Both the position numbers and the translations under genes were made by a program. This document shows, piece by piece, positions 1 to 8,515 of a stretch of 64,000 nucleotides of DNA (position 1 is its first letter; each line of letters begins with the position of its first letter). The notes below the pieces were generated by a model. The model was not told where the DNA came from. It saw only the letters and a program-made list of their open reading frames with translations, and did not search any database. The stretch covers positions 78,681-142,680 of the forward strand of contig NZ_MOLV01000002.1 in the NCBI RefSeq assembly GCF_001870785.1, given 5' to 3'. The DNA comes from Exiguobacterium sp. KRL4. Lineage in GTDB: Bacteria; Bacillota; Bacilli; Exiguobacteriales; Exiguobacteriaceae.

Positions 1-392
1 ATGTCGTCATAGTAATCAGCAAAACGTTGACCGACAATGACGACATCCGGATCAACACCAGCGATGGCTTCTAAGTTTGGTTCGAAATGCATTCCGACGT
101 CGACGATGTCTTTGTCTTTTGCATACGGGGATTCAGCCGGTAACAAACCGACAGGAGCAGCCGCGAGCTCGACATCCCAGGCGGCCAGTGTCTCGAACGT
201 CCGGTTATCGAGTGCCACCACTTTCTCCGGATTGACCGGTACCTTGATCGTACCGTGCGCGTCAGTAATTTCTACCATTTTAGACGTGTTGGCTTCTCCG
301 TCCTTTGTTGTGTTTTCTTCGTTTGCAGTTCCGCATGCCGCAAGTAAAACGGCGAGCGAACTCATGATAACGGATGTCTTCAATTTTCCCAC
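1..392 (-). CDS. Siderophore ABC transporter substrate-binding lipoprotein (C-terminal part outside window)
   Basis: Reading leftwards from a GTG at 392, with AAGGAGA about ten bases upstream, gives a lipoprotein signal with lipobox L-A-A-C-G (Cys near residue 22). It continues into a mature part typical of the FeuA/YclQ/FhuD-like iron-siderophore binding family: the hallmark stretch 'VPVNPEKVVALDN', then 'LEAIAGVDPDVVIVG'. The protein should be anchored outside the membrane and hand ferric siderophore to an ABC permease that would lie left of the window. The gene is cut by the window edge at about residue 130. A near-consensus Fur box lies about 100 bp upstream. Family is confident; the exact siderophore cannot be told. 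Confidence 0.88.
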   Translation of the reverse strand, partial: MGKLKTSVIMSSLAVLLAACGTANEENTTKDGEANTSKMVEITDAHGTIKVPVNPEKVVALDNRTFETLAAWDVELAAAPVGLLPAESPYAKDKDIVDVGMHFEPNLEAIAGVDPDVVIVGQRFADYYDD

Positions 393-495
393 TATCGTTC
401 ATCTCCTTTTTCGTGTAGCAATGCATCTCAGTTGATCAATCATGTTACGACGCAAGATTATGTATGGGTCTCTAACAGGATTCGTAAACATTATT

Positions 496-514
496 GATAA
501 TGATTATCATTGTC
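496..514. promoter_or_regulatory. Fur box (iron-responsive operator)
   Basis: The 19-base sequence gataatgattatcattgtc matches the classical Fur consensus GATAATGATTATCATTATC at 18 of 19 positions. It lies upstream of the siderophore-binding lipoprotein gene transcribed leftwards, so iron repression of that gene is expected. Confidence 0.88.
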
Positions 515-637
515 ATCTTCAAGGGAAATAATAACAGACAAAATCTGAATGTGCAATGACAATTTTAGTAATATAGGATTGTCCTTTTTTTATTTCTATA
601 AACTATATAGAAATTTTAACTAAATTTAGCGAGAATT

Positions 638-683
638 CTCCCACTTCTAAGCGTCTCAGGGTGAAACCCAGCGTAGGTGGGAG
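638..683 (+). repeat. Left-end subterminal hairpin of the tnpB element
   Basis: CTCCCAC at 638-644 pairs with GTGGGAG at 677-683 around a loop containing a smaller GGGTGAAACCC hairpin (about 660-669). The same CTCCCACTTC arm recurs at the right end (1931), supporting a role as transposon end. Confidence 0.6.
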
Positions 684-761
684 ATGAATCGCCTGTCTTT
701 TCAAGACTCCAATCGTTCGATAAAATGAGTATAACGAATCAAATTGAAAGGAGTGATTGCT

Positions 762-1853
762 TTGCTAAAGGCGTACAAGTTTCGACTCTATCCGACGAAA
801 CCCCAACAAGAATATTTCATGAAGACGTTCGGTTGTGTCCGTTTTGTCTACAATAAGATGCTCGAAGAGCGTATCCGATTGTACGAAGATTCGAAGCTCA
901 ACCCTCACACGAAGCAGAAGCTCCCAACCCCAGCGAAGTACAAGCCCGAATTCCCTTTCCTCAAAGAAGTCGACAGTCTTTCTCTTGCGAACGCTCAGAT
1001 GGACTTAAACAAGGCGTATCACAACTTTTTTCGAGATCAGTCTGTCGGATTTCCGAAGTTCAAGTCGAAGCACAACGACCGTGCCTCTTACACAACCAAC
1101 AATCTGAAGGGGAGCATCCGCATCGAAGATCGTAAGGTGAAACTTCCTAAAATCGGTTTTGTGAAGTTGACACAACATCGTCCGTTTGATGGTGTGATCA
1201 AGTCCGTGACGGTCTCGATGACGAAGACCCGGAAATTCTTCATCTCCATCCTTGTCGATCAAGCCGAAGCGCAATGGGTTCCAGCCCAAAATAAAGTAGG
1301 AATCGACCTTGGTCTGGAGCACTTCGCCATCCTGACGAATGATGAGCGGGTTTCTGAGAAGGTTGACAATCCTCGTTTCCTTCGAAAGTCCGAAGAGAAG
1401 ATAAAGAAGGCGCAACGCGCCTTGTCCCGCAAGAAAATCGGGAGTAAGAACCGAGAGAAGGCGAGGGTGATCCTCGCCAAGAAGCATGAAAAGATTGCAC
1501 ATCAACGTAAAGATTTTCTTCATAAGCTGTCGAAACGGATCGTTGACGATAACCAAGTCATCGTCGTCGAGACACTTAAATCGAAGAACATGATGAAGAA
1601 CCATAAGATCGCCAAATCGATTGGAGATGTCAGTTGGCATGAGTTCGTCCGACAGCTGGAATACAAATGCAAATTCTATGGGCGAACACTTATCAAAGCG
1701 GATCAATGGTTCGCCTCGACCCAAATCTGTTCTTCTTGCGGCGTAAAAGGCGAGAAAAAAACAATGGATGTACGCGAGTGGGTATGTGTTTGTGGTGTGC
1801 ATCATGATCGAGATATCAACGCAAGTATCAACTTGTTGCTGTTAGCAGACTGA
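762..1853 (+). CDS. tnpB: TnpB RNA-guided nuclease (IS200/IS605 OrfB)
   Basis: A 363-residue TnpB. The N-terminal helix-turn-helix/WED part begins 'AYKFRLYPT'. The RuvC-like core carries its acidic residues in order: Asp about 182 in 'GIDLG', Glu about 270 in 'VVET', and the Asp pair in 'HDRDINA' about 349-351. A zinc-ribbon insertion lies between (CSSC at 323-326, then C342 and C344, spaced C-x-C). Nothing is truncated and length is normal, so the nuclease looks intact. The TTG at 762 was chosen because AAGGAG (748-753) sits eight bases before it; the upstream TTG at 744 precedes the ribosome site. Family members cut DNA guided by an RNA transcribed from the element's right end. Confidence 0.9.
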   Translation: MLKAYKFRLYPTKPQQEYFMKTFGCVRFVYNKMLEERIRLYEDSKLNPHTKQKLPTPAKYKPEFPFLKEVDSLSLANAQMDLNKAYHNFFRDQSVGFPKFKSKHNDRASYTTNNLKGSIRIEDRKVKLPKIGFVKLTQHRPFDGVIKSVTVSMTKTRKFFISILVDQAEAQWVPAQNKVGIDLGLEHFAILTNDERVSEKVDNPRFLRKSEEKIKKAQRALSRKKIGSKNREKARVILAKKHEKIAHQRKDFLHKLSKRIVDDNQVIVVETLKSKNMMKNHKIAKSIGDVSWHEFVRQLEYKCKFYGRTLIKADQWFASTQICSSCGVKGEKKTMDVREWVCVCGVHHDRDINASINLLLLAD

Positions 1854-1974
1854 AAACCCTTCAGGGTGGGAACCATCCGATGAGCTTGGTAAATAATCGT
1901 AGCTCGTAAAAGTACGGTCTTCCCAAGAAGCTCCCACTTCAATTTGCGAAGCAAATAAGTGGTGAGTAGTTCAC
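1854..1974 (+). ncRNA. Putative omega (reRNA) guide scaffold at tnpB right end
   Basis: The stretch after the tnpB stop is rich in helices and ends in a strong hairpin. CTCCCACTT (1931-1939) pairs with AAGTGGTGAG (1957-1966), and inside it ATTTGC (1942-1947) pairs with GCAAAT (1951-1956) around loop GAA. In known TnpB systems the 3' end of the transposon encodes the scaffold and the flanking DNA just beyond the right end becomes the guide. By that logic the guide would begin near 1975. The boundaries and expression are inferred. Confidence 0.45.
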
Positions 1975-2181
1975 ACTGCGATTTATTTTATAAAAAATTA
2001 GTTTGATGATCACTGACATAGTCTGCAATTTGAATAAGCCGTTCCGTAAACCAGTGGATTTTGAAAAAAAAGAGCTAAGTTAACAGGAAAACTGTTACAT
2101 TTTTTTGGACAATTTGATTCGCCCACGTAATAAATTGTAAGATAGGGAAAAGAGGACAAGATAGAAGGGACGTGTGACGGT

Positions 2182-3798
2182 TTGATCAGCATACGCAAAA
2201 AACTAATTCTTCTGTCGTTCGTCTTGATGGCAACCATACTCGGAGGATGTATTCGGATTCAATATGACGCTACCGTTCACACGGATCAAAGTGTGACGTT
2301 AAAAACGACGTATGCGGCAAAAGAACATCCTGTCGCACGATTACTCAATTTAAATCCGGACTGGAAAACGTATGTCAAACAGGCGGAGGAAAATGGTTAT
2401 GCGGCAGAGACCTTCAAGACGCAGGATGATTATGAAGGAATTCGGATGGAAAAGAAGTTTGCCAAGTTCGAGGATTTAGCGACGATCAAAGATGAATGGA
2501 AGACGGGGATCGGGGGGATTTTGATTCCGCCTGATACGACATACGAGGTTAAGACAGAAGAGGGTTTTTGGTTTAATACGTACCGGTTAGATACGAACAT
2601 CGACCTCAGTATTGATCGTCTGAATATCAAAGGTTATCAACCGACAGGACAAGTTAAGAAACTAGCGGACCGCTATATCCGTCAGGCCGATATCGAAATC
2701 AATTTACATGGACCGAAAGTGATTGGGTTACAAAATGGAGAGAAGATGGACTGGTCGAACTATAACAATGTCTCCTGGAAATTGTACGGGACAAAAGCCA
2801 ATCAGTTGCAACTGATTGCCTATGTGCCAAATCCGACCGGTTGGATCATTACCGGTGTCGTCCTGTTGATTGGATTCGGGTTATTGATGTTCTGGGTGAT
2901 TCACCATGTCCGGAAATTACGGCGGAAACAATTACAGACAATCGGGATTTCATTATTCGTCTGTCTGATTGTCGGAGGAGGAGCCTGGTGGATTTTTGCG
3001 GATGAGACGTCTAGTGCACCACCACCGACAAAACAAATTGTCACGAAGCAGGCCGGTGAAATTACGCCTACGTTCATGGTCCACGGATTGTTTGGGACGG
3101 AGCGGACGTTTTTACCAATGATTGAAAACTTCACAAAAAACAAGTTGGCGGAAGATGGTGGCCGCTGTGATGTCTCGCGAGCAGGGAAGGTGACATGCAG
3201 CGTCAAACCGTCGACGACAGGATATCCGCTCGTTCGGATTGTCTTTGAAGACGATGAAGCAAGTCTGCTCAATCAACAGAAGTGGCTGAGTGCGGCCATC
3301 GATCAATATGACCGTCAGCAAAAAGCCACCTTTACCGATGTTCAGCTCGTTGGTCACAGTATGGGAGGCGTTGATGTCGTCGCCTATACGTTAAAAGAAG
3401 ACCTTCCGTACCAGATCCGAAAACTCGTCACGCTCGATGCACCGATCAGTGGATCGGATTATGCGACGCTTGGTTTGACACTCGCACCGTTCGGGACAAA
3501 TACAAACAGTCCGGCGATTCAAGATTTGGCTGAAAACTCAGCGACGATGAAAAATTTGAAGGATCGATTGGAGACGTGGCCCCGCGATGTTCTCGTCTAT
3601 TCGTTTGGGGCAAAAGGAGGCGACTTCAACTTGATCCCGCTGAAAAGTTCGTTTGCGCTTGAAGCCTACACCGATAACATCCAGACAAAATCCTATAAGT
3701 ATGATCACTTTACGATTCACCGCCGGGAACCGGTCTTTCGCGAAGTCCGTAATTTCTTGTTCAAAGAAAACTTAGTCACTGAGGAGGAACCATCATGA
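2182..3798 (+). CDS. LppM-like lipoprotein domain fused to membrane hairpin and DUF915-like alpha/beta hydrolase
   Basis: A 538-residue protein, start TTG 2182 (GAAGGGA about 12 bases upstream). Residues 1-23 form a lipoprotein signal (I-L-G-G-C). Residues 24 to about 215 resemble the LppM fold ('YDATVHTDQSVTL'). Two membrane segments (about 221-241 and 254-270) flank a basic loop 'HHVRKLRRK', which should be cytoplasmic. The C-terminal domain, from 'MVHGLFGT' (about 299) onward, is an alpha/beta hydrolase with nucleophile elbow G-H-S-M-G (Ser 393), like the DUF915 lipase-like family. This topology puts both globular domains outside the cell. It overlaps the next gene by four bases (ATGA), so the two are co-translated. 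Substrate unknown. Confidence 0.72.
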   Translation: MISIRKKLILLSFVLMATILGGCIRIQYDATVHTDQSVTLKTTYAAKEHPVARLLNLNPDWKTYVKQAEENGYAAETFKTQDDYEGIRMEKKFAKFEDLATIKDEWKTGIGGILIPPDTTYEVKTEEGFWFNTYRLDTNIDLSIDRLNIKGYQPTGQVKKLADRYIRQADIEINLHGPKVIGLQNGEKMDWSNYNNVSWKLYGTKANQLQLIAYVPNPTGWIITGVVLLIGFGLLMFWVIHHVRKLRRKQLQTIGISLFVCLIVGGGAWWIFADETSSAPPPTKQIVTKQAGEITPTFMVHGLFGTERTFLPMIENFTKNKLAEDGGRCDVSRAGKVTCSVKPSTTGYPLVRIVFEDDEASLLNQQKWLSAAIDQYDRQQKATFTDVQLVGHSMGGVDVVAYTLKEDLPYQIRKLVTLDAPISGSDYATLGLTLAPFGTNTNSPAIQDLAENSATMKNLKDRLETWPRDVLVYSFGAKGGDFNLIPLKSSFALEAYTDNIQTKSYKYDHFTIHRREPVFREVRNFLFKENLVTEEEPS

Positions 3799-5252
3799 AA
3801 CGGATTGCGATTATCGGTGGGGGAATCGCCGGGGTCACGGCCGCCGCTTTGCTGGCACGTGAAGGACACAGTGTGACGCTTTGTGAAGGAAGTCGTGAAT
3901 GGGGGGGCTCGGCTGGTAAGTTCACCCGTCAATCCTTTACGTACCCAGTCGGTGCGACACTTGGGATGGGGTTTGAACCGGGTGGTCTTCACGAACGGGT
4001 GCTCCGACACTTGCAGCTAGAGATCCCGGTCGAATTACTCGATGTCGTCATGACGATTAAGCTCGACGGGCGAGACATCATGTATTACCGGGACCGGAAC
4101 CGGTTCATCCAGCACCTAAAAGACCAATTCACAGAGCAAGCGACTGCGATTGAGACCTTTTTTGACGAAATCCATCATATCGAGCGCCATGTCCGTCCGT
4201 TGATGCAGGCGTTACCGGCGTTACCGTTACGAACGATGACGGATGCACAAATGATTTTAAAAGAAGTCCGTTCGAGTCTTCCACTAGTGCCTTATCTGAC
4301 ACAGACGATTGGTCATCTTTTACGCAAACATCGACTGGACGGCACGACGTTTGCGCAATTAATCGATGGGATTCTCCTAGATAGTATGCAGACCGGCATG
4401 GAAGCCTCGGCGTTGCTTGGAGCGGTCGCCTTATCGATTTATCATGACGGCGCCTACTACGTGCCGGGTGGATTGTATAAAGTCGCCGAACAACTGAAAG
4501 CATCAGCGGAACAAGACGGGGCAACGGTTTTACTCGGACGAAAGATCGTCTCCATCCGACAAACGGTGGACGGCTTTTTACTCGAAGATCGTCGGGGACG
4601 TTTGATTCTTGCCGACGAAGTGATCGGGGCCTTACCGATCGAAGCGATGCACGAGCTCGTTGGACCGTCCTTGCAACCGACATTACGTCGGACATATAAA
4701 CGGCAAGCGGCTCTCTCACAGTGGGCGACGTTTACGTATTATGCCGCAATTCCGGAGACAATCGTCGAGGACGGTACCGCTTTTCGACAAGTCCATGATC
4801 CAATCTTACCGTCCGGACATGCCTTCATCTCGTTATCGCAAGCAGGCGATCTGGAGCGGGCACCGGATGGATGCCGGACGTTGACGATGTCGTGTCATGT
4901 ACCGATTGACCGGTTCGCCCGGGACGATCAAGGGCAATACAACGACCAAGTCGAGACGATGCAGGAAAAATTCGAGGTCATACTGGAACAGGAGTTTCCC
5001 GGATTTCAAGAACACGCCATTGCACGTTACCCGGGTGGACCAGGAGCATGGGTCCGGTATACGTCACGTCCAAACGGTGGTGTCGGTGGATATCCGCAAT
5101 TGCCGTCGACGAGTCTGTTCCGTGCCGCCTCATTTCGAACGGGCATTCCGGGACTGTACATCATTGGGGATACCGTTTTTCCGGGAGCTGGGACAATCGG
5201 AGCGACGACATCGGCGATTCATGTCGCGCGTGCGCTTGGCGTGAAGATTTAA
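3795..5252 (+). CDS. Phytoene-desaturase-like FAD oxidoreductase (CrtI/CrtN superfamily)
   Basis: A 485-residue flavoprotein. The N-terminal dinucleotide-binding motif 'IIGGGIAGVTAAALLAREGH' ends in Glu/Gly ('CEGSREWGGSAGKF'), and the C-terminal FAD-closing motif is 'GLYIIGDTVFPGAGTIGA'. Both are typical of the COG1233 carotenoid desaturase/retinol saturase group. Exiguobacterium is orange-pigmented, so a carotenoid step is plausible, but no phytoene or squalene synthase lies nearby and this could be a desaturase paralogue of other function. The start codon overlaps the stop of the upstream hydrolase, and GAGGAG precedes it by about nine bases. A terminator follows at 5281. Confidence 0.75.
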   Translation: MKRIAIIGGGIAGVTAAALLAREGHSVTLCEGSREWGGSAGKFTRQSFTYPVGATLGMGFEPGGLHERVLRHLQLEIPVELLDVVMTIKLDGRDIMYYRDRNRFIQHLKDQFTEQATAIETFFDEIHHIERHVRPLMQALPALPLRTMTDAQMILKEVRSSLPLVPYLTQTIGHLLRKHRLDGTTFAQLIDGILLDSMQTGMEASALLGAVALSIYHDGAYYVPGGLYKVAEQLKASAEQDGATVLLGRKIVSIRQTVDGFLLEDRRGRLILADEVIGALPIEAMHELVGPSLQPTLRRTYKRQAALSQWATFTYYAAIPETIVEDGTAFRQVHDPILPSGHAFISLSQAGDLERAPDGCRTLTMSCHVPIDRFARDDQGQYNDQVETMQEKFEVILEQEFPGFQEHAIARYPGGPGAWVRYTSRPNGGVGGYPQLPSTSLFRAASFRTGIPGLYIIGDTVFPGAGTIGATTSAIHVARALGVKI

Positions 5253-5280
5253 CTGAAAAACTTTGTGAAATGATGAAAGA

Positions 5281-5304
5281 AGCGGCCGATTGGTCGCTTT
5301 TTTT
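5281..5304 (+). terminator. Rho-independent terminator after the desaturase-like gene
   Basis: AGCGGCC (5281-5287) pairs with GGTCGCT (5292-5298) and runs into a T tract. Confidence 0.75.
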
Positions 5305-5383
5305 GAAGAACAGGATTATCATTAGGGCGAGACGGGAAGTACATAAGCATGAGCAAAAAAAGAGAGAGAAGGAGTGGACAAGA

Positions 5384-5671
5384 TTGAATCAGTTTGAGGA
5401 CAAGTGCCAAATCTTTATTCAAGAACGGCGGCCGGAAGTCGGGCCGATTATTTTCACGACTGCCCGCACGTTCATCAATGCCCGTGGATTGAGTGTCTAT
5501 GAACGTGTTTATCAAGGAAAAGAAGAAGTCCGGTTAGCTTTCGTCGAACAGACGGCAGGGCATCAAGTCGTTTCGTTAATGGAAAATACATTCGGAAACG
5601 GACTCGTTTACTTTGTTTCGACAGCGACAGCAACATGGGACGGCGAACAGTTTGGGGAATTTACGTTCTAA
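5384..5671 (+). CDS. Hypothetical protein, 95 residues
   Basis: A short gene between two terminators. The TTG at 5384 is preceded by AAGGAG (5369-5374) at a normal distance, and the reading frame is open beyond this on the left only because there is no earlier stop. The product is soluble, starts 'NQFEDKCQIFIQERRPEVG', has no signal or membrane segment, and contains the regular alternation of charged and hydrophobic residues of a small alpha-beta fold. No family was recognised. It appears to be a single-gene unit. Confidence 0.7.
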   Translation: MNQFEDKCQIFIQERRPEVGPIIFTTARTFINARGLSVYERVYQGKEEVRLAFVEQTAGHQVVSLMENTFGNGLVYFVSTATATWDGEQFGEFTF

Positions 5672-5681
5672 CTACATAACA

Positions 5682-5713
5682 AGTCCCAGTCCGGACGTGA
5701 CTGGGACTCTTTT
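5682..5713 (+). terminator. Rho-independent terminator
   Basis: Perfect 10-base stem AGTCCCAGTC (5682-5691) / GACTGGGACT (5699-5708) followed by CTTTT. Confidence 0.9.
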
Positions 5714-5787
5714 CTGCCGAAACTTGTATCCGTTTCTCGACGTATACGAGATATGAGGAAATCAGCTCGCGAGAAGGAGGAACCATC

Positions 5788-7059
5788 TTGCAACAACCTG
5801 CATCTCCACCCAAGTCATCGACCCGGCGTCTAGCGACCGTGTCCTTGATTTTTATGGCAGTCGGCTTCATCGCCTCGTTGCCTTTTAAAGAAAACAACTG
5901 GATTTTTTGGTTGCAAAGCGGATTTGAGGCAGGACTTGTCGGAGGGATTGCCGACTGGTTTGCGATCACTGCACTGTTTCGTCATCCACTGGGTCTAAAG
6001 ATTCCCCATACGAATTTATTGCCGAAGAACCGGGAACGGGTCATCGAATCGATCGTCCAGATGTTAGAAAAAGATTTACTGAATAAAGAAAGTATCGTCG
6101 AGAAGCTTCGTCATATGACGCTTGCCGATCGGTTCATCAAGTTGCTCCGGTCAATCGTTTTGTTGCCTGCCTTTCGGGCGACGGTGACAGAACTATTGCT
6201 TGGTATTTTGCATAAACTTCCACGAGAAGCGATTCTTAAGGTCGTCGACGACCGGATTTCCGAGACGATCAAAGCCTACCCGTCAAAACGATTAGCAGAG
6301 CGCTTGGTCGAGTTGAACGAAGAACGACGACTTGACGAACTGGCAATTGATCAGCTGCTCGGCTACGGGCAACGCCTGCTCGAAGATCCGGTCATCCGGG
6401 ATCAAATCGGCCGCTTGGCGTATCACGCGATGATCGATCAGGAAAAAAATACGTTTTTACGGGTCACGGCGAAAACCGTTCAAAAAGTCTATTCCGAAGA
6501 ACGACTGAGTCTTGTCATTCAGTCTGTCCTACTCAGTGTGATTCAGGATATGAAGCAAGTGCATCACCCGAATCGTCTGGCCATTCTCGATCATCTACGA
6601 CGAAATTTAATTCAGTTGACACAAGATGAGGACCGTTTAGCGAAAATTGACCAATGGAAAGAAACGGAAGTCGATCGTTTCGATTTCCATCCTGTCTTAC
6701 ACCGGGCCTATACGGCAGGCATCACTGAATTGAAGACGTATCTCGTCTCGGACGCGTTTTGGGAAGGTCGAGCTTTACCGCTGATGAACCAAGCGTTAGA
6801 CGACTGGGATCATCACCCGACATTCAAAGAAGAAAGTGATCGTTGGATGAAAGATCAGCTTGTCCGGTTTGTCGATCAAAACCACCAAAAAATCGGAGGA
6901 TTGGTCCGGGAAAATCTAAACCGTTTTGACACGGAAACGTTAATTCATATGATTGAAGATAAAGTAGGAAATGATTTGCAATGGATTAGGGTCAATGGTG
7001 CGATTTGCGGATTCTTCATCGGTTTGATTTTAGGAGGCATCAAGTTATTCATCGGCTAA
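5788..7059 (+). CDS. DUF445 family membrane protein (YheB/YjiN-like)
   Basis: A 423-residue protein starting at TTG 5788 behind a perfect AAGGAGG. There is an N-terminal membrane segment ('LIFMAVGFIASLPF') and a second hydrophobic stretch 'LVGGIADWFAITALFRHPLG', the DUF445 signature. A long helical, probably coiled middle follows, then a C-terminal membrane anchor ('GAICGFFIGLILGGIKLFI'). Members are widespread in Firmicutes and proteobacteria; no biochemical role is established. It lies 15 bases upstream of alkA and probably shares its transcript. Confidence 0.85.
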   Translation: MQQPASPPKSSTRRLATVSLIFMAVGFIASLPFKENNWIFWLQSGFEAGLVGGIADWFAITALFRHPLGLKIPHTNLLPKNRERVIESIVQMLEKDLLNKESIVEKLRHMTLADRFIKLLRSIVLLPAFRATVTELLLGILHKLPREAILKVVDDRISETIKAYPSKRLAERLVELNEERRLDELAIDQLLGYGQRLLEDPVIRDQIGRLAYHAMIDQEKNTFLRVTAKTVQKVYSEERLSLVIQSVLLSVIQDMKQVHHPNRLAILDHLRRNLIQLTQDEDRLAKIDQWKETEVDRFDFHPVLHRAYTAGITELKTYLVSDAFWEGRALPLMNQALDDWDHHPTFKEESDRWMKDQLVRFVDQNHQKIGGLVRENLNRFDTETLIHMIEDKVGNDLQWIRVNGAICGFFIGLILGGIKLFIG

Positions 7060-7074
7060 AGGAGAAGATGTCTA

Positions 7075-7896
7075 ATGTGGCAGGAAAAAATCGTCATGCA
7101 GGACGCGTATGATTTTGACGGGATTCGAAGACGCCTTCGTGGTGATCGGCTTCAAGTCGAACATGAGGACCGTCTGATTGTTCCGGTCCTTGTACCGGAA
7201 GGGAAGTTCATCGGTCAGATGGAAGCACTTGATTCACATACGCTGCTGTTAAGTGGCGAAGGACCAAAGAAACCGATGTTGCATCAGTTGCGACATCGGT
7301 TTCGTCTCGATGTCAGAAATCCGTCACAAGCGTTCATCGGTACGTCACTCGACGGAATCGTGTCCCGGTTTGGGGCCGAGCGGCTGGTGCTGGATGTGGA
7401 TCCATTTACGGCATTGATCCGGTCAATCATTCATCAACAAGTGAATCTTAGCTTTGCACAAGTCTTGACGGAACGAGTGTGCCGGACGTTCGGAACGGAA
7501 CAAGACGGGGTCATCTTCCCGCCGACGGCAGACCGGTTACGGAATGTTGAACCGGAGCAGCTCCGTATCCTGCAACTTTCCGGAAGAAAAGCCGAGTACC
7601 TATTAGGAGCAGCTCAGTCCGACATCGATTTCCGACAGTTGGCGGAAGCGTCTGATGAGACGATTGCCGAGACGCTGATGGCCTTGAAGGGGGTCGGACC
7701 ATGGACCGTTCAAAACGTCTTGATGTTTGGTTACGGGCGGCAAGACTTATTTCCGGCGTCCGATATCGGGATCTTGCGGGCATTTGAAAGCTTACACGGC
7801 AATCGGCCGAGTGTCGAAGAAGCCGTGTCGCTCAGTCAAGAATTCGCCCCGTACCGTAGTCATGCCGCTTATCTGTTATGGCGGTCGATTGAATAA
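7075..7896 (+). CDS. alkA: DNA-3-methyladenine glycosylase II (AlkA family)
   Basis: A 273-residue base-excision repair enzyme that removes alkylated bases, chiefly 3-methyladenine, from DNA. The HhH-GPD core is clear: 'ALIRSIIHQQVNLSFAQ', the helix-hairpin-helix 'LKGVGPWTVQNVLMF' and the catalytic Asp in 'FPASDIGILRAF'. The N-terminal about 90 residues form the AlkA-specific beta domain. No Ada-type methyltransferase domain is attached. RBS AAGGAGA lies about ten bases before the ATG. Confidence 0.9.
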   Translation: MWQEKIVMQDAYDFDGIRRRLRGDRLQVEHEDRLIVPVLVPEGKFIGQMEALDSHTLLLSGEGPKKPMLHQLRHRFRLDVRNPSQAFIGTSLDGIVSRFGAERLVLDVDPFTALIRSIIHQQVNLSFAQVLTERVCRTFGTEQDGVIFPPTADRLRNVEPEQLRILQLSGRKAEYLLGAAQSDIDFRQLAEASDETIAETLMALKGVGPWTVQNVLMFGYGRQDLFPASDIGILRAFESLHGNRPSVEEAVSLSQEFAPYRSHAAYLLWRSIE

Positions 7897-7906
7897 GGAA
7901 CTATTC

Positions 7907-7935
7907 TTGTCACCCCTTGAAGAGAACGGTATAAT
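7907..7935 (+). promoter_or_regulatory. Sigma-A promoter for ricA
   Basis: TTGTCA (7907-7912), a 17-base spacer and a perfect TATAAT (7930-7935), about 80 bases before the ricA start. The leader holds a small AGCGG/CCGCT hairpin near 7980-7995. Confidence 0.75.
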
Positions 7936-8017
7936 GAATGCGATAAGAACGAGTCATCGTTCGTAGACACGATAAGCGTAGCGGGTTCACCGCTTCCGAT
8001 AGAGGGGACGAATGTTT

Positions 8018-8449
8018 ATGTATACAGATGAACAGATCATCGAAAAGGCAAATGAAATCGCAAAAATGATTTCTGAGACTTCAGAGGTCGAACGGTTTAA
8101 AGCTGCTGAAGCCAACATCAATGGAAACGAAAAAGTCCAAAAGATGATGAAACAGATTAAATTTTTACAAAAAGAAGCGGTCAACTGCCAACACTACGGG
8201 AAAACGGAAGCATTGGCACGTGTCGAAGCAAAACTGGATAAATTATTCGCAGAACTCGACGAGATGCCGGTCGTTCAACAATTCCAAGAATCGCAAGAAG
8301 AAGTCAACGGCTTACTTCAATATGTCACGGTGACGATCTCAAACGGGATCACGGATCAAATCATCGAAGCAACAGATGGTGATGTCTTGGCGGGGAAAAC
8401 AGGAAGTGGCATGGAAGCTGAAAATAAAAGCGGCGGTTGCGGCTATTAA
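8018..8449 (+). CDS. ricA: RicA (YmcA), subunit of the RicAFT complex
   Basis: A 143-residue YlbF/YmcA-family protein: 'YTDEQIIEKANEIAKMISET' at the N terminus, a helical body, and a C terminus ending 'SGGCGY'. In B. subtilis RicA, RicF and RicT form a complex carrying Fe-S clusters that modulates RNase Y processing and developmental choices, and ymcA lies just upstream of the mutS-mutL locus as it does here. The ATG at 8018 fits the AGGGGAC ribosome site better than the one at 8012. The gene has its own promoter (7907) and terminator. Confidence 0.87.
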   Translation: MYTDEQIIEKANEIAKMISETSEVERFKAAEANINGNEKVQKMMKQIKFLQKEAVNCQHYGKTEALARVEAKLDKLFAELDEMPVVQQFQESQEEVNGLLQYVTVTISNGITDQIIEATDGDVLAGKTGSGMEAENKSGGCGY

Positions 8450-8466
8450 TCAATGAACTGAATTGG

Positions 8467-8495
8467 AAAAGCCGACGGATTCCCGTCGGCTTTTT
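8467..8495 (+). terminator. Rho-independent terminator after ricA
   Basis: AAAAGCCGACGG (8467-8478) / CCGTCGGCTTTTT (8483-8495), loop ATTC. It closes the ricA transcript only 20 bases before the mutS start, so mutS needs read-through or an internal promoter. Confidence 0.9.
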
Positions 8496-8515
8496 ACGCG
8501 AATGAGGTGAATATC

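Larger units (their letters stand above)
638..1974 (+). mobile_element. IS200/IS605-type element carrying tnpB only (IS1341-like)
   Basis: A lone tnpB is bracketed by two imperfect palindromes that share the arm start CTCCCACTTC. The left hairpin is 638-683 (CTCCCAC...GTGGGAG) and the right one 1931-1966, followed by TTCAC at 1970-1974. Subterminal hairpins instead of inverted repeats are characteristic of IS200/IS605 elements. No tnpA (Y1 transposase) is present, so movement would need a TnpA in trans. The exact ends are inferred from the hairpins and were not confirmed against an empty site. Confidence 0.6.

Noticed and set aside
37..435. Plus-strand open frame over the left edge
   Set aside because: It is the complement of the siderophore-binding lipoprotein, whose lipobox and family motifs are clear on the minus strand.
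638..683. Left tnpB hairpin as a rho-independent terminator
   Set aside because: No T tract follows, and its arm recurs at the right end of the element.
1005..1805. Long antisense open frame inside tnpB
   Set aside because: No ribosome site, no family pattern, and it mirrors the tnpB codons; a shadow frame.
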